Source: CAZEJK01 sp964512045 (GTDB lineage: Bacteria; Acidobacteriota; Thermoanaerobaculia; Thermoanaerobaculales; Sulfomarinibacteraceae). Taken from it: a DNA stretch of 11,745 bases. The notes beneath the pieces are model-generated. The model did no database searches. It had not been told where the DNA came from and saw nothing but the letters and a program-made list of their open reading frames with translations. Both the position numbers and the translations under genes were made by a program. How positions within the stretch are numbered: the first letter of the stretch is position 1; every line of letters begins with the position of its first letter. Below, one piece after another: positions 1-7,490 of the stretch. The stretch spans positions 1-11,745 of the forward strand of contig CAZEJK010000156.1 of the NCBI GenBank assembly GCA_964512045.1. Reading direction: 5' to 3'.

Positions 1-475
1 CGCCTGCTCGGCTGTGGGTGTGCCAGCGCGATGCCAGGCGGATGTACCACTGCTCCGTGCTGTGCTCCAGGCTCCAGGTCACCGCAACGATCTCCGGAAA
101 CGTCGCCTCCGGAGCGGGGTAGGGCATATGGATCTCCGGTAAGCCAGTGACTGCGACGCCGTTCCAGGCGAGGAGGCCTCCGTCCAGGTTGGTGACATCG
201 TCGCGTCCTGCTCTGAGCAAGAGCGACGTAGCGGCCGCCGAGCGGTTACCGGAACGACAGTACACCACGGTGGGCCCGTGTTCCAGCTCCTGAATGCGTT
301 GCGGGAGCTGCCCGAGCGGAATGTGCACCGCTCCGGGGATATGGGAGTCCTCGTACTCCACTGGTTCGCGCACGTCCAGCAGCACGAGCTGGCTGGGTGG
401 CGTCGTGCGGATCCGGTCGCGGAGCTCTTCGGAGGTACACGACGGAATGCGCTGGAACAGGTGCGTGGGGAGCAT
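1..475 (-). CDS. Rhodanese-like sulfurtransferase, 3' end off window
   Basis: Rhodanese-family protein that probably moves sulfane sulfur through a cysteine persulfide in the cytoplasm; the acceptor is unknown. The reading frame stays open to the left edge (158 codons visible). Residues 14-111 form one rhodanese domain: LLDVREPVEY at 32-41, HIPGAVHIPL at 45-54, and the active-site loop CRSGNRS at 73-79, whose Cys73 is the catalytic residue; NLDGGLLAW (96-104) is the usual closing motif. About 46 further residues, rich in His, Pro and Trp, are not part of the rhodanese fold and are unrecognised. The ATG at 475 has GGAGG five bases upstream. No signal peptide is visible. A TACACT hexamer (492-497 on this strand) could be a -10 box, but no -35 accompanies it. 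It diverges from the SDR gene. The family is certain; the substrate is not. Confidence 0.88.
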   Translation of the reverse strand, partial: MLPTHLFQRIPSCTSEELRDRIRTTPPSQLVLLDVREPVEYEDSHIPGAVHIPLGQLPQRIQELEHGPTVVYCRSGNRSAAATSLLLRAGRDDVTNLDGGLLAWNGVAVTGLPEIHMPYPAPEATFPEIVAVTWSLEHSTEQWYIRLASRWHTHSRAG

Positions 476-489
476 CACGGCCTCCGTGA
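475..489 (-). promoter_or_regulatory. Hairpin enclosing the rhodanese ribosome binding site
   Basis: A perfect inverted repeat, six-base arms TCACGG and CCGTGA around a three-base loop, spans the GGAGG ribosome binding site and the A of the rhodanese start codon. In RNA it could fold over the start region and lower or tune translation. The repeat is seen directly; any function is inference, and 6-bp stems arise easily in GC-rich DNA. Confidence 0.3.
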
Positions 490-804
490 CGAGTGTACCC
501 TGGCCAGGTGCCAGTCGCCGGCTTCCGCAACCGTGTGTGGCCGGATCCGGGGCGATCGGCGCGCAGCGGCTCATCACTCCCGCGAGGGAGACTGCGTGGG
601 GAGCTTACCGCCAACAGGCAACGCAGCCCGCGGCCGCGTCGCTCTGTCGACGGATATCCCGGGCCATCCCCCACCGGCGGACGTCGGAGTGCGCCCATGG
701 AGAGCCGGCGACCCTCGAGAGAGGATGGTGGTGCCCTGGAGAGGGGACCGCCCGCGCTTCAGGAGCCGACAGCGCCGTGCATTCCGGCGCCGAAGGAGCA
801 CATC
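476..804. other. Divergent intergenic region with possible structured leader
   Basis: These 329 bases separate the divergent rhodanese and SDR starts and hold no convincing gene. Read on the plus strand, there is a CTCCC/GGGAG stem closing a GCGA (GNRA-type) loop at 577-590, a CCTC/GAGG stem closing GAGA at 713-724, and a CGTCG/CGACG stem at 637-652. CTGCGT at 592-597 can pair either with CGCAG at 562-566 or with ACGCAG at 621-626, giving two mutually exclusive arms. No known riboswitch consensus was recognised. No clear -35/-10 pair for the SDR gene was found here. Confidence 0.4.
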
Positions 805-1581
805 ATGGGACGTGTTGACAGCAAGACCGCAGTCGTGACCGGAGGTTCGTTGGGGATCGGCCGCGCAGCGTGTCAGAAGCTGGCTCAGGAGGGCGCCAAC
901 GTCGCGATTCTCGATATCGACTCGGACAACGCCCTCGAGCTCGTTTCCGAGATCAACGAGACCGATGCCGGCGGCAAGGCTGCGTTCTGGAATGTGGACG
1001 TTGCCAACGAGGAGCAGGTTGCCGCGGCCATGAACACGGCGTTCGAGGGCTTCGGGAGCCTCGATATTCTGGTCAACAACGCCGGGATCTCGGGTCCGAA
1101 CAAGCCGACAGACGAGATCTCCGTTGAGGAGTGGGAGCGGTTGATGGGCATCAACGTGCGCGGCGTGTTCCTGTGCACGAAGCACGCGATCCCACTGATG
1201 CGTCGCTCCGGAGGGGGCAGCATCATCAACCTGTCGTCCATCTACGGGCTCGTGGGAGCGCCGGATCTGCCGCCGTACCACGCGTCCAAGGGCGCTGTGC
1301 GACTGATGTCGAAGACCGACGCGATGCTCTATGCCACGGAGGGGATTCGGGTGAACTCGGTGCATCCCGGCTACATCTGGACCCCGCTGGTGGAGGACCT
1401 GGCCAACCAGTCCGACGCCGGGCCGGAGGCGTTCCGCAAGCAGCTGGACGCAGCGCATCCGATCGGCCACGTCGGCGAGCCGGACGACATCGCGTGGGGC
1501 ATCGTGTACCTCGCCTCGGACGAGTCGAAGTTCGTCACCGGCAGCGAGCTGGTCATCGATGGAGGGTACACCGCGCAGTAG
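805..1581 (+). CDS. Short-chain dehydrogenase/reductase (SDR), classical type
   Basis: A 258-aa cytoplasmic NAD(P)-dependent oxidoreductase that interconverts a secondary alcohol and a ketone; the substrate cannot be read from sequence. It has every classical SDR signature: glycine-rich cofactor loop TGGSLGIG at 12-19, NNAG at 91-94, the stabilising Asn in INVRG (Asn117), catalytic Ser144/145 in INLSS, Tyr158 and Lys162 in YHASK, and the HPGYIWTP loop after the sixth strand. Asp37 at the end of the second strand (LDID) favours NAD(H) over NADP(H). Length is normal for the family. The ATG at 805 is chosen because AAGGAG lies six bases upstream; the in-frame extension to 493 lacks SDR character. 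The nearest relatives by feel are cyclohexanol, cyclopentanol or hydroxysteroid dehydrogenases, but that is a guess. It converges on the helicase gene, so is not co-transcribed with it. Confidence 0.94.
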   Translation: MGRVDSKTAVVTGGSLGIGRAACQKLAQEGANVAILDIDSDNALELVSEINETDAGGKAAFWNVDVANEEQVAAAMNTAFEGFGSLDILVNNAGISGPNKPTDEISVEEWERLMGINVRGVFLCTKHAIPLMRRSGGGSIINLSSIYGLVGAPDLPPYHASKGAVRLMSKTDAMLYATEGIRVNSVHPGYIWTPLVEDLANQSDAGPEAFRKQLDAAHPIGHVGEPDDIAWGIVYLASDESKFVTGSELVIDGGYTAQ

Positions 1582-1665
1582 GGTTACTGCCGGTCACTGC
1601 CTCTGAGAGGAGCGGATCCCGGTATCCAGGCATCCACAAACAGACGCAGAGTGAGCCGAACGACA

Positions 1666-1698
1666 CCCGCGACGGCGGCCAGGACTGGCGGCTGCGGG
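1666..1698. terminator. Imperfect hairpin between convergent genes
   Basis: Between the two convergent stop codons, CCCGC (1666-1670) and GCGGG (1694-1698) enclose GCCAG-GA-CTGGC (1678-1689). This imperfect hairpin could act as a bidirectional terminator. There is no T tract on either side, so the call is weak. Confidence 0.22.
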
Positions 1699-3765
1699 CT
1701 ATGCGTCCGCGAGATCGAGGAGCACCTCGAGCTGCTGGTCGTCCGTCGGCATCGTGAACCGTCCGGACGACCATACAACGGCGATCTGCTCGGTCGGGAT
1801 GAAGGACCGCAACCAGGCGTGCTGCCAGGTCTCCGGGAGCCGACGGTGGTGACGTCCCGCTGCTGCGAGCCTCGCCAGCCGCCCGCCGATCGCTGGGATC
1901 TCAGCGTTCAGCTCACTGCTGCGAACAGCCGGGGGCGTTTCGGCCGGCGGTAGCCCGTCCAGATGCAGCGCGAGGGTCGAGCAGCGAGCCACAGGCCAGC
2001 CGAGCGCGTGGCGCAGGTGACGGGCCAGCAGCTCGCCAGCGATCGAGCCGAGGCAGTGAAGAATCGTCGTTCCTCGGTCTGTCCTGAGCACTGGAATCTC
2101 GTCGTCCTCGAGACCGATGTACAGCGCCAAGGATCGGGCCATTTCGAACGACATGACGTTTTGGCCTGTTGGGACGAACCTGGACGGCTCGGCCTCGCCT
2201 CCTGTCTGCTGGACACGGATTTGGCCGTTGCCGTAGCCGAGCACATCTCGCGAGCGTCCGCCGAGAGTCAGACGCTCCGGCTGATCCTCTCGTGCCTGGA
2301 CGTATCCGAGCCGGCGACCGGTGACGTGCTCCACGACCTCCAGCGTCGGCGCCTCTCCGGCGAGGTTGGCATGGAGGTGGCGGCGCTCGAACGCCTCGGT
2401 CAGGAGCGGACCAGCATCGAACCGCCCCAGTCGCGCCGGGCGGAGCCATCGCTCGCGGACCAGGTGCTGCATCAGCTCTCGCAGCTGCTCCTCGTTGTAC
2501 GCCGTGGCCACGCTCGGGGGAAGCCGGGAGCGGAGGACCTTCGGCGTGAGCCACTGCTGGCTCGACTGCAGCAGGAGCGAGCCGATCTGCTGCACCAGAA
2601 CGGACGGCCGGAACCGGTACGGCGGCACGCAGAGATCGAGGTGCTCCGCAAGGGCGGCCAGGTGCCTGAAGCGAGCCTCCTCGCCGCGGCTGCGGCAGCA
2701 GGCGAGAAGCTCTGCGAACTCGCTCCGGCGGTTGCCCCGACCCACTCGCTGCACGAAGGACGCGACGGACCCGGGCGGACCAACCAACGCCACCAGGTCC
2801 ACGTCACCGATGTCGATGCCGAGCTCGAGCGTCATGGTGGCGAAGCACAGCGCAGAGGGATCACTAGCGAAGCGAGACTCCACGCGCTCGCGCTCCTCCC
2901 TCGACAGGCTGCCGTGGTGGGCGTAGACCCGGTTGCCGAGCCGACGGTCGTGGTGCGCGCGGCTCGCGAGGTCCTCCGCCTCGGCTCTGCTGCTGACGAA
3001 GACCAGGACCTTGCGAGCCTGGCTCGGTCCTGTGCCCCAGACAGACGCCAGAGTCGACACGAGGCTGAGCGGGTTGGGACAGTGGGCATATCGGACCGCG
3101 AGGCGTTTGCTGCCCGGCACGACGATCGAGCGTCCCTGCCGGAGATAGCGCTCGGCCATCCCGTCGGGATCGTGGACAGTGGCCGACGAGGCCACGGTTT
3201 GGAGCGCGTCCCCAGAGCGCTCGGTGATGGCGCGAAGGCGCCAGAGCAGAGCTTGAAGCTGATCGCCTCGCACCGTCCCGTCGAGGATGTGGAGCTCATC
3301 GAGTACCACCGCCCGCACGTGCCGCAGGTGCGCAGTGTGCCGAACCAGGAGCGAGTCGAGCGACTCCGGTGTCGTCACGAGAAGGTCCGGCGGATCCGAA
3401 CGGTCGAGCTGCGCGTGATCGCCTGTACGCCGGTGGATCCGGAGACCGAGCCGTTCGAGCGGCGCGCTCAACCGGCGAACCAGGTCGTTGACCAGCGCTC
3501 GGGTCGGCGAGACGAGCAGCAGCTTCGGGGAGCGCGCGGTGGCGTCCTGAAGGATCCGCTCCGTCAACGGTGCGACAACGGCCTCGGTCTTCCCGGTGGC
3601 CGCCGGCGAGCAAACGAGGCAGTCGGCCCCATCGAGCAGCGGTTGCCAGACCTCGAGCTGCACAGCGTACGGACGCGGGAACCTGGCGAAGAACGGGTAC
3701 CAGGTTCGCGGGAGTGCGGCGCGCATCGCGACGGCCGCTTGACGCCACCGGTCGGGCTCGGTCAA
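1699..3765 (-). CDS. Lhr/BrxHI-like superfamily 2 helicase
   Basis: A 688-aa ATP-dependent DNA or RNA helicase/translocase of the Lhr-like branch of superfamily 2, the group that includes BrxHI of type 2 BREX. Two RecA-like domains are complete: PYAVQ before the P-loop, Walker A SPAATGKT (53-60), motif Ia SPTRALVND (86-94), motif Ib TTPESLDSLL, motif II DELH (156-159), motif III SSAT (193-196), motif IV VFVSSR, then HHGSLSREER, motif V LELGIDIG (313-320) and motif VI QRVGRGNRR (339-347). Residues 380-688 are a less conserved helical and accessory region; no nuclease motif was seen. The predicted start is TTG at 3765, whose TTGA overlaps the stop of the upstream ATPase gene, so translation is probably coupled. 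An ATG at 3726 (Met14) is an alternative, but neither has a good ribosome binding site. It is last in the block, and its partner is probably the upstream BREX-type ATPase. Enzyme class is certain; role is inferred from context. Confidence 0.92.
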   Translation of the reverse strand: MTEPDRWRQAAVAMRAALPRTWYPFFARFPRPYAVQLEVWQPLLDGADCLVCSPAATGKTEAVVAPLTERILQDATARSPKLLLVSPTRALVNDLVRRLSAPLERLGLRIHRRTGDHAQLDRSDPPDLLVTTPESLDSLLVRHTAHLRHVRAVVLDELHILDGTVRGDQLQALLWRLRAITERSGDALQTVASSATVHDPDGMAERYLRQGRSIVVPGSKRLAVRYAHCPNPLSLVSTLASVWGTGPSQARKVLVFVSSRAEAEDLASRAHHDRRLGNRVYAHHGSLSREERERVESRFASDPSALCFATMTLELGIDIGDVDLVALVGPPGSVASFVQRVGRGNRRSEFAELLACCRSRGEEARFRHLAALAEHLDLCVPPYRFRPSVLVQQIGSLLLQSSQQWLTPKVLRSRLPPSVATAYNEEQLRELMQHLVRERWLRPARLGRFDAGPLLTEAFERRHLHANLAGEAPTLEVVEHVTGRRLGYVQAREDQPERLTLGGRSRDVLGYGNGQIRVQQTGGEAEPSRFVPTGQNVMSFEMARSLALYIGLEDDEIPVLRTDRGTTILHCLGSIAGELLARHLRHALGWPVARCSTLALHLDGLPPAETPPAVRSSELNAEIPAIGGRLARLAAAGRHHRRLPETWQHAWLRSFIPTEQIAVVWSSGRFTMPTDDQQLEVLLDLADA

Positions 3766-5302
3766 CGCAGCGCTCGTTGGACGTCGCCGAGGAACGATGG
3801 CAGCGCGTCCGGACGCAGACGGAGGAGGTCGAGCATCTCCACGGTGAGCTTCGTGGCCTCCCGCGGAGAGTCGATGTGATTGTGATCAATGAGGTTCCAC
3901 AGGACGTCACCGAGCGGAGCGCTAAGCCGCTCGGCCAGATCCATCTCCGGGTACGCCTGCTCGAACACGGTGGAAATCCGTCGGCTCAGCTCGTGGTAGC
4001 TGGCCTGGTCCAGCGGCGAGAGCTCGCTGAGCCTGTCCGGAGGTACGAGCTGACGGAGCAGCTGCTCGCCGGCGGTGCTCGGAGTCATTGCCGATACCAC
4101 GTACAGCGGTTGGCTTGGCGAGTAGCGAGTTGGGAGGCGCCGCTGGGGCCCGAACCCGCCCTTGTCGAGGCTGGACTCCGCACGCAGTGTCCGTTCGGGT
4201 CCGAGTGTGGCCAATGCGAGGCAGGCGAACAGGCTGTCCGCGAACGCTCCGGCGGCACGACCAGACCTCCGTGCCCCGTCTCACGGGCGAGCACGGCCAG
4301 GCCCCCGAGAAGGTAGGCGTAGACGTGGGCCCACGGCTGGAAGTCCTTGAGCGCATAGATACGAGGGCCGATGGAGAACGACCTCGTGGTTCGGGCGAGG
4401 GTGCGGAGGGTGGCGTCCAGCTCTCGGTTGCCCTCTGGTCGGTGGCCCGAGATCCAATCGATCAGAAGCTCGCGTGGCATCGGGTGGTCGAGCTGGTCCA
4501 CGGCGGCGAAGTAGTGGAGCGCTGGTCCGAGGTAGAGGTGATCGCCGATTGGAGCGGTGCGACGAGCGACGCTGGTCATGATCGGCTCGAGCGTCGTTGC
4601 GGCCCGTAGCAGTGGCTCCAACCCCGCGCTGGCGGCGGTCTCCTGGCCGGGCGTGATCAGAGAGGTGACCGCAGCCCGATAGATGCGCATCGGGTGGTTC
4701 GGGAGCAGGAAGTCCGCGTTGAGGGTGGCGCGGCCGACGATAAAGCCCTGCGCCAGAGCCTCGCGCTCGATAATCTCGAGCATGTGGGTCTTGCCGGCGC
4801 CGTAGTCGCCGAGCAGAACGCGAGCCGAGCCGCCGTCGCCGCGGGCCTCCTCCAGGTCGCTTCGGATCAGCTCCAGCTCGCGGTCCCGACCGACGCTGGA
4901 GGATCGCAGGTCAGCGTGAGGCACCACGCCGAGGCGAAGCGCCTCGATGGTACGAGCGGCCTCGTGGGCCCGCTCGCTGGTCTGGGCTGAGAGCTTGACG
5001 CGACGCCGAAACGGACCGGGCCGAGGAGGCGCCACCGACGACTCGGTGGAGCTCGTTGTGGGTGGCTCGTGGGCGCGTTGAGCCTCCGGAGCCGTGGTCT
5101 CCGGTTGGCCCGGCTTCTGCAGTACCTCTGTGCTTCTGACCTCGAGCAGGAGCTTCGGGTTCGAGTCGAAGCTGACCAGCAGTGCCCGTCCTCCGCGCTT
5201 CAGGCGCCGGATCGAGCCGGGGCCGAGCTCCGGGTGGACGATGCGGTCACCGACCGCAGAGCTACAGGCTGGGGATGGCGGCTCGTGGGCTTCGGACGGC
5301 AT
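3762..5302 (-). pseudogene. Second BREX-type P-loop ATPase, frameshifted at Walker B
   Basis: A BREX-system ATP-binding-domain protein (BrxD/DUF2791-like) split between two frames. The first frame opens at ATG 5302 (AGGAG five bases upstream) and stops at 4085. It has a UvrD/PcrA Tudor-like domain (VGDRIVHPELGPGSI, 17-31, to about 62), a Pro/Ser-rich linker to about 98, VGRDRELELI (137-146), Walker A GDYGAGKT (165-172), and family-like sequence to GHGGLVV (343-349). After that it becomes Arg/Ser/Pro-rich and unlike the family. The plausible remainder (ADSLFACLALATLG, LYVVSAMTP, AYPEMDL) lies in the -1 frame, open from about 4283 to the stop at 3762. With one base restored the product would be 513 aa. 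No Asp-Glu Walker B appears in any frame at the junction, so the loss may exceed one base. Assembly error, real decay and naturally lost hydrolysis are all possible. Flanking genes are 12 nt away and overlapping, as in an intact operon. Confidence 0.75.
4240..4262 (-). other. Frameshift junction in the second ATPase
   Basis: The switch from the first frame (last family-like codon, Val349, ends at 4256) to the -1 frame (GAFADSLFA) must fall about here. There is no slippery X-XXY-YYZ heptamer or homopolymer, so programmed -1 frameshifting is unlikely. The sequence is GC-rich with repeated GCC/CCG triplets, a context in which sequencing error or small deletions are plausible. Confidence 0.6.
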
Positions 5303-5314
5303 CTCGACTCCTGC

Positions 5315-6640
5315 TTACTGGATCGTCTCGTCGTCGTCGTCCTCGACGAGACCGCCGTCCACCAGACCGTCGTCCCACTCGTTGGCTGTGGAGCTGAGCT
5401 GGTTCAGGGACTGGATCAAGAGCTCCTCTTCAGCCACACTGGCGAGATCGTGTTCGCCGTCGACGAGCTGACGGAACAGGTTGTCGGTCATCGCCTTGAC
5501 GAACAGGCGCCGGTGGCTCAGCTCGAACTCGCCGTTGACACACTCCTGGGCGAGAATGGCGGTGTTATGCTCCTGCAAGTCCTTGTCGAATCGGATGCCT
5601 CTCGCCGTCTCGAACACGGCGAGCAGCTTGGCGCCGAGGGCTTCGAGCAGCGGTACCGGCTCCAGATCGAGATGGGTCAGATCGATGAGCGGCGCCTGCG
5701 GTGACCGGATGGAGAACGGGATCGGGCTGCGGAGGCGCTGGTAGAGGGCAGGGTAGTCCGGCACGACGTTGCGCATGAACTCGGGCGGCACGGCGTACAG
5801 GAACAGTGTGTTGGGGAGCTGCGAGCGTCCGCACAGGTCGATGACCTGTCGGAGGTTGTCTCCGATGGCACGGGTGCGTCGCGCGCTCACGCTCATGTTG
5901 CGGTCGACCTCGTCGAACAGCAGCACCACGCCGGGGAGACCGAGCCCGACGAGCATCTGGCAAAGGCTGCGGAGCATCGTAAAACCCGTGTTGCGGCTGA
6001 TCATCTCAAAGATGCCGTGGTCGCGAACGAGCTGGGGCGAGACCGACTCGCCGGTCAGCCAGGCGCCGACCGTGGCGGACGTGGCCTCGTCCTGCTCGAT
6101 CTCGGCACGCAGGAACGTTCGCACCGCCTGCCGGTAGGAGTGGCTCTCGCAAGGGATCTGGCGCACCGTGCGCTTGAGGTACTCGAGCGCCATGTCGACG
6201 CTGCTCGAGGCAACAAGATCGTCGGCGATGCTCTGCAAGATCCCGGTGAGACCCAGCGTGGGTGTGATCTCACCGTCAGCCGGGCTGGCGCTGAGGCCAC
6301 GGATGACTGCCTGGTAGACCCGCAGCGGGTCGTCGTACGGGCACTCGTTGGGTGAGAGCTCCACAAGCGACGTGACAAAACCATGGGCCCAGGCCAGCTC
6401 ACGGACGCAGTACAAGAAGTGAGTCTTGCCCCCACCGAAGTAGCCTTCCACCAGCTTGAAGCTCGACCCACCCTTGAGGATCCGGCCGAAGTACTCGCTT
6501 TCAAGGACCTTCAGGTAGCTCTCGTTGCCGACGTTGATGTGCTGGATGCCGAGCTCGGGAGGCTGACCACCCTCGGCCAGGCGTTGGATGATGTGCTGGG
6601 CCAGCTCGAGGTCGAGCGGCCGGGCGTGCTTGATCTCCAC
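5315..6640 (-). CDS. BREX-type (BrxC/BrxD, DUF2791-like) P-loop ATPase
   Basis: A 441-aa ATPase of the BREX ATP-binding-domain family, probably a cytoplasmic AAA-type motor or switch working with the Lhr-like helicase. The N-terminus IKHARPLDLELAQHII (3-18) is typical of this family. Walker A is GYFGGGKT (66-73), followed by HFLYCVRELA; Walker B is VVLLFDEVD (238-246) with Asp243 and Glu244; PNTLFLYAVPPEFM (276-289) fits a sensor strand. The C-terminus is acidic (DDDDE, 434-438). Both catalytic motifs are intact, unlike the next gene. The start is GTG at 6640, with GAGG five bases upstream, and lies 7 bases after the preceding stop. In type 2 BREX a related ATPase (BrxD) sits beside BrxHI; the same pairing here is what suggests a defence-related role. 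Family assignment is strong; the biological target is unknown. Confidence 0.9.
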   Translation of the reverse strand: MEIKHARPLDLELAQHIIQRLAEGGQPPELGIQHINVGNESYLKVLESEYFGRILKGGSSFKLVEGYFGGGKTHFLYCVRELAWAHGFVTSLVELSPNECPYDDPLRVYQAVIRGLSASPADGEITPTLGLTGILQSIADDLVASSSVDMALEYLKRTVRQIPCESHSYRQAVRTFLRAEIEQDEATSATVGAWLTGESVSPQLVRDHGIFEMISRNTGFTMLRSLCQMLVGLGLPGVVLLFDEVDRNMSVSARRTRAIGDNLRQVIDLCGRSQLPNTLFLYAVPPEFMRNVVPDYPALYQRLRSPIPFSIRSPQAPLIDLTHLDLEPVPLLEALGAKLLAVFETARGIRFDKDLQEHNTAILAQECVNGEFELSHRRLFVKAMTDNLFRQLVDGEHDLASVAEEELLIQSLNQLSSTANEWDDGLVDGGLVEDDDDETIQ

Positions 6641-6647
6641 AGTAACC

Positions 6648-7490
6648 TCACACCTTCACGAACCGCAGCGACAGGTAGTACTGTCCCTGCCCGGCGCCAT
6701 CGTCAATGAAGAACACGCGCGCCGGCCTGCGCGTCGAGTCGCCGGTGGCCGTGCCCAGGTCGAGACGCATGCCGTTGTGCTCTAGGTTCCGGGTCGCTCG
6801 CAGCCGTGCCAGATCCCACAGGAAGCGAGCCTTGGTGTAGGACCGGTACCGCTCCTGGACTGGATCCGCGAGCCAACGTGCTGATTGCTGGGCGATTGCC
6901 ATCAACGGAAGCAGCTCGAGGAGCTCGATCCGATCTCCGAGCCGGCCGCCGATTTGACCGAGCACCGCCAGGTAGGCGGCGTAGAGCTGGGCCAGAACCT
7001 CATCCGGAGGCTGCTGGCGCTGGCCAAGACGCTTCTCTTGCTGCTCGATGGTCTTCATGATGTCGGCGGCTGTAGCCCGGGTCGTGACCAGGTCCTCCCT
7101 GGCGTAGAGCACTCGTGCTTGCATCGACTCCAGGTCGAGCACAGCTGTGAACGGCGCGATGAGCAGCTCCGGAGGGCTGTCCCCGAGCCGCTGGTACCTT
7201 CGCCCGGCTGCTTCGCAGGCTGCCTTGAGATCGGCCGCCAAGGCGCGGCGTTGCTCCTGGCGTAACCGTTTCAACGTGGAGCGAGCCCGCTCGATCGTGG
7301 CGTCAGCCGTGTCCCCGAGACCGAGCCGCGTCAGTACCTCGCGGTCGATGGATGCCAGCGCCGCTTGCAGGCCGTTGACGTCCTCGTCGCGCTCGGCCGC
7401 CTGCGCCTGTGTGATCGCCTTCTGCTGTGACTTCAGCTGCTTCCCGAGCTCTTTCAGCCCCTCCTCGAGCACGTTGGTCGAGCTGTTCAT
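6648..7490 (-). CDS. Coiled-coil-rich protein of unknown family
   Basis: A 280-aa soluble protein that I do not recognise. Residues 1-160 are mostly Ala/Gln/Glu/Lys/Arg-rich helix with likely coiled coils at about 8-35, 62-98 and 138-162. Residues 165-235 are helical and more hydrophobic (LLELLPLMAIAQQSARWLAD, 190-209). The C-terminus looks beta-rich, with RVFFIDD (258-264) and YYLSLRFV (271-278). No P-loop, HNH, PD-(D/E)XK, methylase or TerB motif is visible, nor a signal peptide or membrane helix. The ATG at 7490 is chosen because GGAGG lies four bases upstream; the in-frame extension to 7619 is low-complexity. It is first in the second transcription unit and ends 7 bases before the ATPase start, so it may be a scaffold or subunit of an ATPase-helicase complex. 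Confidence 0.85.
   Translation of the reverse strand: MNSSTNVLEEGLKELGKQLKSQQKAITQAQAAERDEDVNGLQAALASIDREVLTRLGLGDTADATIERARSTLKRLRQEQRRALAADLKAACEAAGRRYQRLGDSPPELLIAPFTAVLDLESMQARVLYAREDLVTTRATAADIMKTIEQQEKRLGQRQQPPDEVLAQLYAAYLAVLGQIGGRLGDRIELLELLPLMAIAQQSARWLADPVQERYRSYTKARFLWDLARLRATRNLEHNGMRLDLGTATGDSTRRPARVFFIDDGAGQGQYYLSLRFVKV

Noticed and set aside
700..765. Possible T-box or other riboswitch before the SDR
   Set aside because: GGGGACCGCCCGCGC only loosely recalls the T-box core TGGNACCGCG; no specifier arrangement, and the downstream gene is not amino-acid related.
493..804. In-frame upstream extension of the SDR by 104 residues
   Set aside because: Arg/Pro/Ser-rich and unlike SDRs; AAGGAG correctly spaced before ATG 805 and the normal family length mark the true start.
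574..1470. Long minus-strand open frame opposite the SDR
   Set aside because: Antisense shadow of a clearly recognised gene; Arg/His-rich with no motif or ribosome binding site.
1963..3879. 638-codon plus-strand open frame opposite the helicase
   Set aside because: Mirror of the helicase codons in GC-rich DNA; composition is Arg/Glu/Val-rich without domain motifs, whereas the minus strand carries all SF2 motifs.
4240..4262. Programmed -1 ribosomal frameshift producing a full second ATPase
   Set aside because: No slippery heptamer or homopolymer is present, and even a shifted product would lack Walker B.
3922..4356. Minus-strand open frame across the ATPase junction in the third frame
   Set aside because: Arg/Thr/Ser-rich sequence; the family-like C-terminus lies in the -1 frame instead.
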